Of a stretch of DNA of 52,915 bases, positions 27,080 through 37,097 are shown in pieces; the stretch's first letter is position 1; every line of letters starts with the position of its first letter. The notes below the pieces were generated by a model. The model was not told where the DNA came from and ran no database searches. It worked only from the letters and a program-made list of their open reading frames with translations. Source of the stretch: Hyphomicrobiales bacterium (lineage in GTDB: Bacteria > Pseudomonadota > Alphaproteobacteria > Rhizobiales > NORP267). The DNA lies in contig JAJFHA010000014.1 in NCBI GenBank assembly GCA_021775875.1, positions 1 to 52,915 of the forward strand, read 5' to 3'. The position numbers were made by a program, and so were the translations under genes.

Positions 27080-28033
27080 ATGACCAATTTGATTTTCGAT
27101 TCCCATTTGTTTGACCCCGCTTCCATTCCTCAGGAAACGAGGGATACCAACGAAATGATCGTCGAGACTGTCAACAAAATCGTTGACCCTTGGTCGGCGC
27201 ATCCGAGCATCGCCCGCGCCGCACGCAAAGCTGGCAAAGGGGCGTTTCCGCTGGCACCGCGCTCGGAACGTGCTCAGACCGAAACCATTGAAGGACCGGG
27301 TGGGCCGCTTGATCTACGTATCATTGCGCCAGAAAATCCGGACGGGATTTACCTGCATATCCATGGTGGAGGCTGGGTCATTGGCGGACCGGAAGAACAG
27401 GACCCCCGCCTGGAGCGGATCGCTGACAATGCCAACCTGGCGGTTGTCAGCGTTGATTATCGATTGGCCCCTGAAAACCCGTTTCCGGCTGCACCGGAAG
27501 ATTGTGAAGCGGCCGCGTTGTGGCTGGTGAAAAATGCCAAAGACAAATTTGGCACCGACAGAATCGTGATTGGCGGCGAATCCGCTGGCGCCCATCTCTC
27601 AGCCCTGACCCTGGTTAGCCTGCGCGACAAGCATGGCATTTCCCCGTTTTGCGGAGCCAATCTGGTGGCTGGTGTTTATGATCTTGGCATGACCCCGAGC
27701 GCGCAAAACTGGGGCGACGAATTGCTGGTCCTGAATACCCGTGACATCCTCAATTACCGGCGTTGCTTCATTGGTGAGGATCGGGACACAAACCTTCCTG
27801 AAATTTCACCGCTTTATGCAGATCTCAAAGACCTGCCGCCTGCTCTATTCACGGTCGGTACGCGTGACCCGCTGGTTGATGATACCATGTTCATGTCGGC
27901 GCGTTGGTTAGCCGCTGGCAACAAAACGGAACTCGCAATCTATCCCGGTGGCGCTCATGTTTTTATGGGTTTTCCCGGCGCACAATCAACAGAAGCGCTG
28001 GAACGCATTGAATCCTACCTCGCTTCCTGCTGA
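27080..28033 (+). CDS. Alpha/beta-hydrolase, hormone-sensitive-lipase family esterase
   Basis: 317 residues. The oxyanion motif HGGGWVIGG (about residue 94-102) and the nucleophile GESAGAHLSAL (Ser about 170) define the HSL/class IV esterases. The Asp is in TRDPLVDD and the His in GGAHVFMGF. No signal peptide, so cytosolic. It should hydrolyse short-chain esters or lactones. It is followed 25 bases later by a thioesterase-like gene, and the pair may cleave and release acyl groups. Confidence 0.92.
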   Translation: MTNLIFDSHLFDPASIPQETRDTNEMIVETVNKIVDPWSAHPSIARAARKAGKGAFPLAPRSERAQTETIEGPGGPLDLRIIAPENPDGIYLHIHGGGWVIGGPEEQDPRLERIADNANLAVVSVDYRLAPENPFPAAPEDCEAAALWLVKNAKDKFGTDRIVIGGESAGAHLSALTLVSLRDKHGISPFCGANLVAGVYDLGMTPSAQNWGDELLVLNTRDILNYRRCFIGEDRDTNLPEISPLYADLKDLPPALFTVGTRDPLVDDTMFMSARWLAAGNKTELAIYPGGAHVFMGFPGAQSTEALERIESYLASC

Positions 28034-28058
28034 ACATTAAATATCAGGACATTTTGCC

Positions 28059-28928
28059 TTGGCTCAAGGAATTGAAACTTCACGTCGGTTTGTGAACACG
28101 TGGGAATGCGATGAAAATTCGCACCTGAATGTTCAATTTTATTACCAGTATTTTGAAGATGCGCATGTGCATTTTTGGTGCGAGGCGGGTTGGCCGGTTC
28201 TAAAAGACTTGCCCGTCACGCAAACCCATTTGGCCCGCTTTCATGGCGAATTGCACGAGGGTGACCTCACATTTATCCGGTCGCATCTGGTGGCAACTGA
28301 TGACGGCTTTGCGCTTTGCCATCTGATGTATAATGCCGAGACAGAAAACCTGTCGGCGACCTGCTGGTGTCCGCTTGGGGATAAAAACATCGCGGCGAAA
28401 ATCCCTGCCGCGCCTGTGCTGGACGCGCCCGATCTGGCGAGGCCCCGCAGTCTTGATTTAGCACCCATCCCAACGGTTGGCCGGGAAGCGGTGACACAGG
28501 CCGGCTTCATTCAAACTTATCGCGGGGTGATTAAGCCCATCGATTGCGACTGGCAAGGCACAGCCACAACAAGATCACTGATCGGGTTTCAATCCGACGC
28601 GGCCGGACATTTTTGGAGCCATGTGGGGCTGACCCAAAACTGGCTTGAGACAAATAATTTCGGTCGGGTGGCGATGGAATCCCGGATTTCGAAGCTGACG
28701 GTCATTCAACCCGGCACGCCCTTACTGATAATGACGGCTCTAGTGGGTTATGCCCGCAAGACCCTCACATTCAGACATTATATTTTTGATGTGGCGTCCG
28801 GGACGCAGGTTGCTGTGGGTGAAATTACCGGAGTTGCGATCGATCTTGAAAAACGCCGCGTGGTTGAGTGGCCAGAAGAAATTGTGGCTATTTTCAAATC
28901 CACGCTTTCAAAATCATCCACTTCATAG
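28059..28928 (+). CDS. Double hot-dog thioesterase-like protein
   Basis: 289 residues. TTG start with AGGA upstream. Two hot-dog modules are visible: the first begins NTWECDENSHLNVQFYYQYF, with the Asp/Asn-His pattern of 4-hydroxybenzoyl-CoA-type thioesterases, and the second lies about residues 165-275. No catalytic residue set is fully certain for the second half. It is probably a soluble acyl-CoA or acyl-ACP thioesterase. The adjacent upstream esterase suggests co-transcription. Confidence 0.78.
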   Translation: MAQGIETSRRFVNTWECDENSHLNVQFYYQYFEDAHVHFWCEAGWPVLKDLPVTQTHLARFHGELHEGDLTFIRSHLVATDDGFALCHLMYNAETENLSATCWCPLGDKNIAAKIPAAPVLDAPDLARPRSLDLAPIPTVGREAVTQAGFIQTYRGVIKPIDCDWQGTATTRSLIGFQSDAAGHFWSHVGLTQNWLETNNFGRVAMESRISKLTVIQPGTPLLIMTALVGYARKTLTFRHYIFDVASGTQVAVGEITGVAIDLEKRRVVEWPEEIVAIFKSTLSKSSTS

Positions 28929-28935
28929 CCCAAAC

Positions 28936-29466
28936 CTAATCGTCGGCATCATTCCGGTTCATCCTCTCTTTGAGGGATTTCATCATTTCCTCAAAACCGG
29001 TGGCGACATCTTCGGCAAATTCGCCCATGGCATCAACACCGTCCTGCATATCTTGCTGGTTCGGTAGTTCCATCGAAAATACATAGCGCTCGCCATCATG
29101 CTCGACTAAACCGGATTCGTCATCGCCGGGATTGCTTTCAACATTTGCCAATTGCTCCTGAAGGGCCTGATTTTCCAGGTAAAGACGGCGAATTTCATCT
29201 TCATACGCCACCCGGTCGTCAGCAACCGTCTTGCAGGTAAAATTGTCCGCAATGCCGGTGCAAAGGGTGACCATACCTGTCTGGCGGTCCAGCCGGACAA
29301 AACCGTCTTCGGTTTCAAGAAGCGTATAGCGGTTTTCCCCATTTACGTTTCCATCCACCGAAGCTGGATTGTCGGCAATAGTATTTTCATCGCGCTCGGC
29401 TTCCGCGCGCGCATTATAAACCGCCAGAATTACCAGCGGGACAAGCAGGACCATCAAAAACCGCAT
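28936..29466 (-). CDS. Conserved hypothetical, membrane-anchored coiled-coil protein
   Basis: 176 residues. Residues 1-20 (MRFLMVLLVPLVILAVY) form a signal anchor. A beta-rich core, DGFVRLDRQTGMVTLC followed by FTCKTVADDR, precedes a coiled coil (about 85-110, EDEIRRLYLENQALQEQLAN). The two cysteines could form a disulfide, since the domain would be periplasmic. The tail is acidic and Met-rich. I recall similar alphaproteobacterial proteins with the same RxDxxTG...C..C pattern, of unknown role. Convergent with the thioesterase. Confidence 0.7.
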   Translation of the reverse strand: MRFLMVLLVPLVILAVYNARAEAERDENTIADNPASVDGNVNGENRYTLLETEDGFVRLDRQTGMVTLCTGIADNFTCKTVADDRVAYEDEIRRLYLENQALQEQLANVESNPGDDESGLVEHDGERYVFSMELPNQQDMQDGVDAMGEFAEDVATGFEEMMKSLKERMNRNDADD

Positions 29467-29533
29467 GACGCAGTTCCTCCCTTGAAGAATATCTTCAACC
29501 AGTCAAGCCGGAGAATCTGGCCGAAATACGGCC

Positions 29534-30154
29534 CTAGGCTGGAACCGCAAACGGCGCGCGGTTTGAAGCAAGCGCATCGTCGAGCAGTACGAGCCTGTCC
29601 TGGCCCCAGAAGAACTCACCGTTAAGGACATAGGCGGGTGCACCGAAATACCCATTTTCACAGCAAATTTTTGTATTCTCGGTATAGATATCCGCAACTT
29701 TGTCGGTCTTTGCCGCCGCCAGAATGGCCGCTGCATCATGGCCGGTGGCGGTAAGAACATCCGCCAGGACCGCTTCATCGGCCATATCGCGGCCCTCTTT
29801 CCATGAAGCGTGAAACCCGGCCCGCATATAGGAAGACGGATCTTTACCGGCCTCCTGGATGGCAATGGCAACATGATCGGCCATCTGGAATGGATATGGC
29901 CATTTGGCGGGTGTCAGATCAAAATCCAGCCCGCGTTTCTCGCGCCAGCGCTGCAATTCCAGCATCCGGTAATTGTTGCGACTCTCGTGACGCTTCGCTG
30001 GTGGCAAGCCGCCGGTATTCTCAAACACCTCAAGCAGTTTCATCGGATGATAGGTCACATCCACATTGTGACGCTTGACGATATCCATAAAGGTGTCGTG
30101 ACCGATAAAAGCCCAGGGGCTGACCATGGAAAAATAATAATCGAGTTTAGGCAT
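29534..30154 (-). CDS. DsbA-fold 2-hydroxychromene-2-carboxylate isomerase-like protein
   Basis: 206 residues, kappa-class GST/DsbA fold. The N-terminal YYFSMVSPWAFIG has Ser in place of the CXXC of true disulfide oxidoreductases, as in HCCA isomerase and GSTK, where Ser or Thr activates glutathione. The cis-Pro loop is FGAPAYVLNGEFFWGQDRL. HCCA isomerases act in naphthalene and quinoline breakdown, but paralogues are common in alphaproteobacteria without that pathway. It follows the beta-oxidation genes after a terminator, so is a separate unit. Confidence 0.88.
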   Translation of the reverse strand: MPKLDYYFSMVSPWAFIGHDTFMDIVKRHNVDVTYHPMKLLEVFENTGGLPPAKRHESRNNYRMLELQRWREKRGLDFDLTPAKWPYPFQMADHVAIAIQEAGKDPSSYMRAGFHASWKEGRDMADEAVLADVLTATGHDAAAILAAAKTDKVADIYTENTKICCENGYFGAPAYVLNGEFFWGQDRLVLLDDALASNRAPFAVPA

Positions 30155-30272
30155 GCTTACTGCTCCAGATGAAAGGGTGAAATTTTAAGTTGAACGGAAC
30201 CTATCAGACGCCGGTTGACGAGTCATTCGAACATTGCCCTCTCCGCTTCAACATTTTGGGAGGTAACAAAAA

Positions 30273-30300
30273 AACCCTCTCCCCCGACTGGGAGAGGGTT
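30273..30300 (-). terminator. Terminator of the beta-oxidation operon
   Basis: AACCCTCTCCC / GGGAGAGGGTT stem with a six-base loop; the A-run on the plus strand (30268-30274) is the T-run of the minus strand, 12 bases past the FadJ-like stop codon. It separates this operon from the HCCA-isomerase-like gene. Confidence 0.9.
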
Positions 30301-30312
30301 GAAGTTGATCAA

Positions 30313-32526
30313 TTAAGCCGCTTTTTTTGCCGCAGCACCTGCACCAAACCGTCCGTAGAAGGTCTCGCCGTTTTTCGCCATCTGGTTGAGCAAGCTGTTG
30401 GGGCGGAATCTTGGGCCGTGTTTGCGGGCCAGTTTGCGGCACAAGGCAACAAAGTTAGCTGTTCCCATGCCGTCGATATAAGAGAGCGTGCCGCCGGCAA
30501 ATGGCGCAAAGCCAAAGCCGAGGATTGAGCCGACATCCGCTTCGCGCACGTCGGTCAGCACTTTTTCCTGGAAACAGCGGGCCGTCTCCAACGCCTGGAT
30601 CACCAGCATGCGCTGCTGCAATTCTTGCGTATCGACGCTATCAGCATCAACAGTCACTGGCGCGATATCGGCGAGGCCTGGCCACAGGCGCTTCGGCCCG
30701 TTTTCGGGATAATCGTAAAAGCCCTTGCCGTTCTTGCGGCCCAACCGGCCATGCTGAACAACCATCGCTTCGAGCAATTGTTCCTGGCCCGGATCAATCG
30801 CATCGTCGCCCTGATCCTTTTTGGTCGCCTGAAGGATTTTCCAGGCAAGATCAACGGCGACTTCGTCGTTCAGGGACAAAGGCCCGACCGGCATCCCGGC
30901 CATGCGGCCAAGATTTTCGATCATGGCCGGAGAAACACCCTCGCTCAGCATTAAATGGCCTTCGCGAATATAGGTGCCGACCACCCGGGACGTATAGAAG
31001 CCACGGGAATCGTTGACTACGATCGGGGTTTTGCGGATGGCGCGGATATAATCAAGCGCAACAGCAAGAGCACGATCCTTGGTTTTTTTCGCCATGATCA
31101 CTTCAACCAGCATCATTTTTTCTACTGGTGAGAAGAAATGAATGCCGATAAAGCTTGCCGGACGTTTGGAATTTTCAGCTAAAGATGTGATCGGCAGGGT
31201 TGAGGTGTTTGAAGCAAAGACACAATCTTTGCCAACAACCGCTTCGGCGGCTTCGGTTGCTGCCTTCTTCACGTCGCGGTCTTCAAAGACCGCTTCGATG
31301 ATCAGGTCGCAACCTTTGAGGTCATTATAATCAGCCGACGGGTGAATGAGATCGAGCAAGGTTTGCTTTTTCTCTTCCGTGGTGCGTCCGCGCGACAGTG
31401 CTTTTGATAAGATTTTGTCGGAATAGTCTTTGCCCTTTTCCGCCGCTTCAGAATCGCGGTCGAGCAGCACAACCTGTATTCCGGCCTTGGCGGTTTCATA
31501 CGCAATGCCTGCGCCCATGAAGCCCGCGCCAAGCACGCCGACCTTTTTGATCGAAGATTTCTCAATGCCTTCGGGCCGCCGCGCGCCTTTATTTAGTTCC
31601 TGCATGGAAACAAACAGCGAGCGGATCATATGAGCCGCTTCGGTAGTTTGCATGACGTTGGCGAAATAGCGGGATTCGATTGTAAGCCCGGTATCGAACG
31701 GCACCAGCAGACCCTCGTAAACGCATTTCATGATGGCCCGTGCGCCGGGGTAATTGTCATAGGTCTCACGGCGATAAATTGCATTTGCCGGGGGGAATGT
31801 TTCCATCCCTGCTTTGGAATAGACCGGACCACCGGGAAGGCGAAATCTCGGCTCGTCCCAGGGCTGCACGCCCTTGCCGCCTTCGCGGATCCAGTTTTTA
31901 GCTGCTTCAATCAGTTCACCTTCTGGCACAACATCATTGAGAATGCCCATGCTCTTCGCCCGGTCGACGCGCAACGATGAGCCGCGCAGGAGAAGCTGAA
32001 GTGCATCGGCTGCCGGGACCATACGCGGCAAACGCTGGGTGCCACCTGCGCCCGGGAATAATCCAACTTTGACTTCAGGAAGACCCAATTGGGTCTTGTC
32101 GTTGGCGGAGGCAAAACGCGCATGACAGGCGAGCGCCAACTCGAACGCTCCGCCAAGGGCTGTGCCGTTAAGGGCGGCAACAATCGGTTTGCCGCAAGTC
32201 TCCAAACGGCGCAGAAGCAGCGAGAATTGCCGACTGCCATCAAACAATGCCTGCATGGCGGCTTCCGGGTTGTTGCCACGCTCTTTGTGGAATGTTGTCA
32301 GCAAGCCTTCGAGCATTTTCAGATCGGCACCGCCGGAAAATGCCGTCTTGCCAGATGTGATCACCGCGCCCTTGATGTCGTCTTCTGTCTCAAACTGCTC
32401 GATGATCTTGCCAAATTCTTCAATCGCTTCGAGATCAAGCACGTTCATGGATCTGCCGGGCATATCCCAGGTGATCAGGGCGATGCCATCGCCATCAAAT
32501 TCAAATGTGTAATTCTTGTAAGTCAT
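30313..32526 (-). CDS. fadJ: Bifunctional enoyl-CoA hydratase/3-hydroxyacyl-CoA dehydrogenase
   Basis: 737 residues, FadJ/FadB-type alpha subunit. The N-terminal crotonase half has the oxyanion loop [10 protein letters not shown] and the two acids in ALGGAFELA and [11 protein letters not shown]; the dehydrogenase half starts with the NAD-binding [14 protein letters not shown] (about residue 330), followed by [19 protein letters not shown] with the catalytic His. It performs hydration and oxidation steps of beta-oxidation and should pair with the upstream thiolase to form the multienzyme complex. The lysine/alanine tail is unremarkable. Last gene of the operon. Confidence 0.93.
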   Translation of the reverse strand: MTYKNYTFEFDGDGIALITWDMPGRSMNVLDLEAIEEFGKIIEQFETEDDIKGAVITSGKTAFSGGADLKMLEGLLTTFHKERGNNPEAAMQALFDGSRQFSLLLRRLETCGKPIVAALNGTALGGAFELALACHARFASANDKTQLGLPEVKVGLFPGAGGTQRLPRMVPAADALQLLLRGSSLRVDRAKSMGILNDVVPEGELIEAAKNWIREGGKGVQPWDEPRFRLPGGPVYSKAGMETFPPANAIYRRETYDNYPGARAIMKCVYEGLLVPFDTGLTIESRYFANVMQTTEAAHMIRSLFVSMQELNKGARRPEGIEKSSIKKVGVLGAGFMGAGIAYETAKAGIQVVLLDRDSEAAEKGKDYSDKILSKALSRGRTTEEKKQTLLDLIHPSADYNDLKGCDLIIEAVFEDRDVKKAATEAAEAVVGKDCVFASNTSTLPITSLAENSKRPASFIGIHFFSPVEKMMLVEVIMAKKTKDRALAVALDYIRAIRKTPIVVNDSRGFYTSRVVGTYIREGHLMLSEGVSPAMIENLGRMAGMPVGPLSLNDEVAVDLAWKILQATKKDQGDDAIDPGQEQLLEAMVVQHGRLGRKNGKGFYDYPENGPKRLWPGLADIAPVTVDADSVDTQELQQRMLVIQALETARCFQEKVLTDVREADVGSILGFGFAPFAGGTLSYIDGMGTANFVALCRKLARKHGPRFRPNSLLNQMAKNGETFYGRFGAGAAAKKAA

Positions 32527-32557
32527 GGAATTTTATTCCTGTCGGATTTCAGAGCGT

Positions 32558-33766
32558 TCAGACGCGCTCGATGATTGTCGCGGTGCCCATGCCGGCACCG
32601 ATGCACAAGGTGATCAGCGCCGTTTTCTTGCCGGTACGCTCAAGCTCATCAAGCGCGGTTCCAAGGATCATGGCCCCGGTCGCGCCGAGCGGATGGCCCA
32701 TGGCGATCGCACCGCCATTGACGTTCATCTTGCTGTGATCCACATCGAAATGCTGCATGAAGCGCAGCACGACCGAGGCGAAAGCTTCGTTCAGTTCGAA
32801 CAGGTCGATATCGTCGATAGACATTTTGGTGCGCGCCAACAACTTCTCGGTCACGTCAACCGGGCCTGTCAGCATGATGCCGGGCATCGAGCCGATATTG
32901 GCAAATGCCTTGATGCGACCGCGCGGCTCAAGCCCGGCTTTCTTGCCGGCCCGCTTGCTGCCAAGCAGAATTGCCGCCGAACCATCAACGATGCCGGACG
33001 AATTACCGGCGTGATGAACGTGTTTGACATATTCGACTTCCGGGTGCTCCTGCACTGCGACCGCGTTGAAACCGCCCATTTCGCCCATCATCTCAAATGA
33101 GGCGTTGAGGGAAGCCAGCGACTGCATGCTGGTTTCAGGGCGCATATGCTCGTCATGATCCAGAATAGTCAGGCCGTTAATGTCCTTGATCTTCATCACT
33201 GAATTTTTGAAATAACCGGCTTTCCAGGCAGCATCGGCACGCTTCTGGCTTTCGACCGCATAGGCATCCACATCATCACGGCTAAAGCCGTATTTGGTAG
33301 CTATCAGATCGGCAGAGACACCCTGCGGCATGAAGTGTGTTGGGATCGCGATGCTTGGATCGGCCGGCCATGCGCCACCGGACGCGCCGATACCGACCCG
33401 CGACATGGATTCGGCGCCGCCTGCAACAATCATGTCGTGCTGGCCGGACATAACGCCCGACGCTGCGATGTTGGTGGCGTCCAGCCCGGACGCGCAAAAA
33501 CGGTTGACCTGGATGCCCGGCACTTTGTTGCCATAGCCCGCATTGAGCGCCGCGACACGGGCAATATCACCACCCGCTTCTCCAACCGGATCAACGCAGC
33601 CCAGCACTACATCATCGACCAGCTCGGTATCGAGATCGTTGCGGTCGCGCAAGGCGCGCAACGACTGGCTGGCCAATTCCATGGCGGTCACCTCGTGGAG
33701 GCTGCCATCTTTTTTGCCGCGACCGCGCGGGGTGCGTACGTGATCATAAATAAAACAATCTGGCAT
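32558..33766 (-). CDS. Acetyl-CoA C-acyltransferase (thiolase)
   Basis: 402 residues. The nucleophilic Cys lies in [11 protein letters not shown] (about residue 88), the catalytic His in [19 protein letters not shown], and the second Cys in LCIGAGMG near the C-terminus. It cleaves 3-ketoacyl-CoA to acetyl-CoA, completing the cycle with the downstream FadJ-like protein, whose gene begins 31 bases later. The ATG follows a modest binding site. Whether it prefers long chains (FadA) or acetoacetyl-CoA is not resolved by motifs alone. Confidence 0.94.
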   Translation of the reverse strand: MPDCFIYDHVRTPRGRGKKDGSLHEVTAMELASQSLRALRDRNDLDTELVDDVVLGCVDPVGEAGGDIARVAALNAGYGNKVPGIQVNRFCASGLDATNIAASGVMSGQHDMIVAGGAESMSRVGIGASGGAWPADPSIAIPTHFMPQGVSADLIATKYGFSRDDVDAYAVESQKRADAAWKAGYFKNSVMKIKDINGLTILDHDEHMRPETSMQSLASLNASFEMMGEMGGFNAVAVQEHPEVEYVKHVHHAGNSSGIVDGSAAILLGSKRAGKKAGLEPRGRIKAFANIGSMPGIMLTGPVDVTEKLLARTKMSIDDIDLFELNEAFASVVLRFMQHFDVDHSKMNVNGGAIAMGHPLGATGAMILGTALDELERTGKKTALITLCIGAGMGTATIIERV

Positions 33767-33808
33767 TTTTATTCTCCGCTTTTACCGCGCCTAATAAGGC
33801 GTGGTGTT

Positions 33809-34966
33809 TCAAAGGCTGCGTGAAATCAGCAGCTTCATAATTTCATTTGTTCCCGCATAGATGCGCTGGACACGGGCGTCCTGATACATCCGGGCGATCG
33901 GAAATTCGTTCATATAGCCATAGCCCCCATGGAGTTGCAGGCATTCATCGACAATCTTGCATTGCAGATCGCTAAGCCAGTATTTAGCCATGGATGCGGT
34001 GACCGGATCAAGGTTACCCGCCAGATGCTGGGCAATACAATGATCGACAAACACGCGAGCGACAGTCGCTTCGGTCTTGGCTTCGGCAAGCTTGAACTGG
34101 GTATTCTGAAAATCCATCACCGGTTTGCCAAAGGCTTTGCGCTCTTTCACATAAGCAATGGTTTCTTGAAGCGCCAACTGGATCATGGCGATGGCCTGGA
34201 CCGCAACCAGCAAACGTTCTTGCGGCAATTCATTCATCAATTGGGCAAAGCCCTGACCGGTCTCTGTACCAAGCAGGTTTGAAGTGGGAACCCGGACATC
34301 ATCGAAAAACAGCTCCGACGTGTCGTTGCCCTTGAGGCCGATTTTATCGAGATTGCGCCCACGACGGAAACCGTTCGCATCATCGGTTTCAACAACAATC
34401 AGAGATGTTCCCCTGGCTCCCGCCGACGGGTCGGTCTTGGTGACGACGATGATCAGATTGGCGTGCTGGCCGTTGGTGATGAAAGTTTTGGAACCGTTGA
34501 TGACATAATGATTGCCATCTTTTTTGGCGGTGGTCCGAACACCCTGCAAATCGGAGCCTGCGCCCGGTTCGGTCATGGCGATCGCACCGATCAACTCTCC
34601 GGTGGCGAGCCGGGGCAGCCATTTTTTCTTTTGCTCTTGCGACCCATGATGCAAAATATACGGCGCGACGATTGCTGAATGGAGAGAGATACCAAACGAA
34701 TCCAACCCGGCCATACCAAGTTGCTCGGTGATCGTGGCTTCGTGGGCAAAGGTGCCGCCGGCACCGCCATATTCTTCCGGCATGGCAGCACATAAAAGGC
34801 CAGCCTCACCGGCTTTTTCCCAAGCAGAGCGATCGACAATGCCGTTTTCCAACCAGGTCTCGCGATGTGGCACACATTCGCGATCGAAAAATTTCGCCGC
34901 AGCGTCTTCCAGAAGTACAATGTCTTCTGTTTTCCAGTCCGGTGACGGAACGTCGAGTGCTGTCAT
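33809..34966 (-). CDS. Acyl-CoA dehydrogenase (long-chain-type base position)
   Basis: 385 residues, FAD flavoenzyme for the first step of beta-oxidation. At the usual C-terminal base position it has YAGTNEIMK, an Ala where medium-chain enzymes have Glu. A Glu in LALQETIAYVKERKAFG fits the alternative base location used by long-chain and isovaleryl-CoA dehydrogenases. FAD-binding FITNGQHANLIIV and AMTEPGAGSDLQGVRT are clear. The REP-like element at 35011-35143 lies just upstream. Electrons pass to ETF. Confidence 0.93.
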   Translation of the reverse strand: MTALDVPSPDWKTEDIVLLEDAAAKFFDRECVPHRETWLENGIVDRSAWEKAGEAGLLCAAMPEEYGGAGGTFAHEATITEQLGMAGLDSFGISLHSAIVAPYILHHGSQEQKKKWLPRLATGELIGAIAMTEPGAGSDLQGVRTTAKKDGNHYVINGSKTFITNGQHANLIIVVTKTDPSAGARGTSLIVVETDDANGFRRGRNLDKIGLKGNDTSELFFDDVRVPTSNLLGTETGQGFAQLMNELPQERLLVAVQAIAMIQLALQETIAYVKERKAFGKPVMDFQNTQFKLAEAKTEATVARVFVDHCIAQHLAGNLDPVTASMAKYWLSDLQCKIVDECLQLHGGYGYMNEFPIARMYQDARVQRIYAGTNEIMKLLISRSL

Positions 34967-35010
34967 GCCAATTCTCCCAGTCGGTTCGTTCTACACCCAA
35001 TCCTAATCTT

Positions 35011-35143
35011 GTCATCCCGGACAAATAACGGCCCATATATTGAGTATGTCATTGAACCCATCCGTTGTGCGATCCGGGATCCAGTTTTTAACATTGACGC
35101 AGTAAGCACCATCGCTCTGGATTCCGGCTTTCGCCTGAATGAC
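35011..35143. repeat. REP/MITE-like palindromic intergenic repeat
   Basis: Bounded by GTCATCCCGG (35011) and GAATGAC (to 35143). Inside, GATCCGGGATCCAG and CTCTGGATTCCGGCTTTCGC face each other. The minus strand reads the well-known pseudo-peptide SFRRKPESR seen in many alphaproteobacterial repeat elements. It lies between the two acyl-CoA dehydrogenase genes, inside the operon. Confidence 0.65.
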
Positions 35144-35161
35144 GGCGTTATATCAAATCTT

Positions 35162-36955
35162 TCAAAACGCCTCCGCATCAAGCGCCATCATGGTTTCCGA
35201 TCCGTTTGAAATCCGGGCCAGATGGGCGCCGGTTTCGGGCATCACCCGCTCCATGAAATAGCGTGCGGTAATGAGCTTGTTCTTGAGAAATTCTTCATTG
35301 CCGCCGCCTTCAGATAATTTGTCTTCAGCGGCTTTTGCCATCATCACCCACATATGGCCGAGAGCAACGAGGCCCATCAGGTGCATATAATCGGTTGATC
35401 CGGCGCCGGCATTATCCGGGTTGGTCATGGCGTTCTGCATAAACCATCCGGTGGCAGCTTCCAGATCGTCGCGGCCTTTTTTAAGCCCGGCAACAATCTC
35501 GCCAATTTTTTCGTCGTCCTTGTTGGCACCAATCAGCGCGTCAAGTTCGCCAAAATAAGCCATCAGGGAGCGTCCGCCATTGGCAGCCAGTTTGCGGCCA
35601 ACCAGATCAAGCGCCTGAACGCCGTTGGCGCCTTCGTAAATCATAGCGATACGGGCATCGCGGACAAATTGTTCCATGCCCCATTCAGCAATATAGCCGT
35701 GGCCGCCATAGACCTGCTGAGCATTGACGGCGGTCTGGAACCCGGTATCGGTCAGCACACCCTTGATCACGGGGGTTAGAAGCGCCAGCAAATCGTCGGC
35801 TTTCTGGCGCTCGGCTTCGTCTTCCGAGCGTTCCGCAATATCTCCGTTGATTGCCGTCCATGCGACAAAGGCGCGAGCACCTTCGTTGAACGATTTCATA
35901 TTCATGAGCATGCGCCGCACGTCCGGGTGGACGATGATCGGGTCGGCGGCCTTTTCAGGCTCTTTCGCACCGGTGAGCGCGCGGCCCTGGAGCCGGTCGC
36001 GCGCATAATCAGCAGCATTTTGATAGGCAACTTCAGCAATGCCAAGTCCCTGGATGCCAACGCCGAGCCGGGCTTCGTTCATCATCGTGAACATGGCCCG
36101 CATGCCCTTGTTCTCAGCCCCGATCAGGAAACCGGTCGCATCATCGTAATTCATGACGCAGGTTGAATTGCCGTGGATGCCCATTTTCTCTTCAAGAGAG
36201 CCGCATGAGACACCGTTGTTTTCCCCCGGCACGCCGTCGGCATCGATTTTATTGCGCGGTACAATAAAAAGCGAAATGCCTTTCATACCTTCCGGCGCGC
36301 CTTCGATACGGGCGAGGACAAGATGGATGATATTATCGGTGAGATCGTGCTCGCCAGCAGAGATGAAAATTTTGGTGCCGGAAATTTTATAGGAACTATC
36401 TTCCTGGGGTATCGCCTTGGTGCGCAACAGACCGAGGTCGGTGCCGCAATGAGGTTCGGTCAAATTCATGGTCCCGGACCATTCGCCGGTCACCATTTTT
36501 GGTAGATAGGTCACTTTCTGCTCGTCGGTGCCATGTTTGATGATCGCAGCCATCGCACCCCGGGTCAGACCCGGATACATGCCGAACGACATGTTTGCGG
36601 ACACCACAAATTCGTTGAAAATTGCTGCCAGAAAATGCGGCAGACCCTGGCCGCCATGCTCTTCGTCGACGCTTAATCCGCCCCAGCCGCCTTCTGAAAA
36701 GGCCTTGTAGGCGTCTTTGAACCCGGTAGGTGTCGTAACATTGCCGTCGTCAAGACGGGTACAGCCTTCCCGGTCGCCAACTTGATTGAGAGGTTGCAAT
36801 ACTTCTTCGCAGAGTTTTGCCCCTTCTTCCAATACCGCCTTGATAAGGTCTGGTGTGGCCTCTGAAAAAGCCGGAATTTTTCCGTATTTCTCAATGTTCA
36901 GTACGTCATGAAGAATAAACAAGGTATCTTCGATCGGTGCCTGATAAACCGGCAT
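35162..36955 (-). CDS. Acyl-CoA dehydrogenase with C-terminal extension (FadE-like, DMC family)
   Basis: 597 residues: standard acyl-CoA dehydrogenase core plus an extra C-terminal domain (about 470-597) as in the FadE/AcdB-DMC branch. The catalytic Glu lies in MIYEGANGVQALD, and the FAD-contact stretch is MNLTEPHCGTDLGLLRTKAI. First structural gene of the operon, preceded by a perfect 26-bp palindrome (37045-37070) and the MerR regulator. Substrate length is not determinable, but this branch usually handles longer or branched acyl-CoAs. Confidence 0.93.
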   Translation of the reverse strand: MPVYQAPIEDTLFILHDVLNIEKYGKIPAFSEATPDLIKAVLEEGAKLCEEVLQPLNQVGDREGCTRLDDGNVTTPTGFKDAYKAFSEGGWGGLSVDEEHGGQGLPHFLAAIFNEFVVSANMSFGMYPGLTRGAMAAIIKHGTDEQKVTYLPKMVTGEWSGTMNLTEPHCGTDLGLLRTKAIPQEDSSYKISGTKIFISAGEHDLTDNIIHLVLARIEGAPEGMKGISLFIVPRNKIDADGVPGENNGVSCGSLEEKMGIHGNSTCVMNYDDATGFLIGAENKGMRAMFTMMNEARLGVGIQGLGIAEVAYQNAADYARDRLQGRALTGAKEPEKAADPIIVHPDVRRMLMNMKSFNEGARAFVAWTAINGDIAERSEDEAERQKADDLLALLTPVIKGVLTDTGFQTAVNAQQVYGGHGYIAEWGMEQFVRDARIAMIYEGANGVQALDLVGRKLAANGGRSLMAYFGELDALIGANKDDEKIGEIVAGLKKGRDDLEAATGWFMQNAMTNPDNAGAGSTDYMHLMGLVALGHMWVMMAKAAEDKLSEGGGNEEFLKNKLITARYFMERVMPETGAHLARISNGSETMMALDAEAF

Positions 36956-37044
36956 GGCAAAATTCCCTCTTTTGGCCTTTAAGATGCTGGAAAACTGGAA
37001 CTACGCGCAAAATGGCGCATAATCGGCAATTTCCCGGCATTTGT

Positions 37045-37070
37045 ACTTGACCTTAACGTTAAGGTCAAGT
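37045..37070. promoter_or_regulatory. Perfect 26-bp palindrome, candidate MerR operator
   Basis: Half-site ACTTGACCTTAAC followed directly by its exact complement GTTAAGGTCAAGT, between the merR stop codon and the first acyl-CoA dehydrogenase start. The TTGAC inside each half could also serve as a -35 element, the way MerR proteins untwist a long-spacer promoter. The perfection and position strongly suggest the operon's control site. Confidence 0.75.
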
Positions 37071-37097
37071 GGGATTCATCGGATCAGGCTTTGCAAC

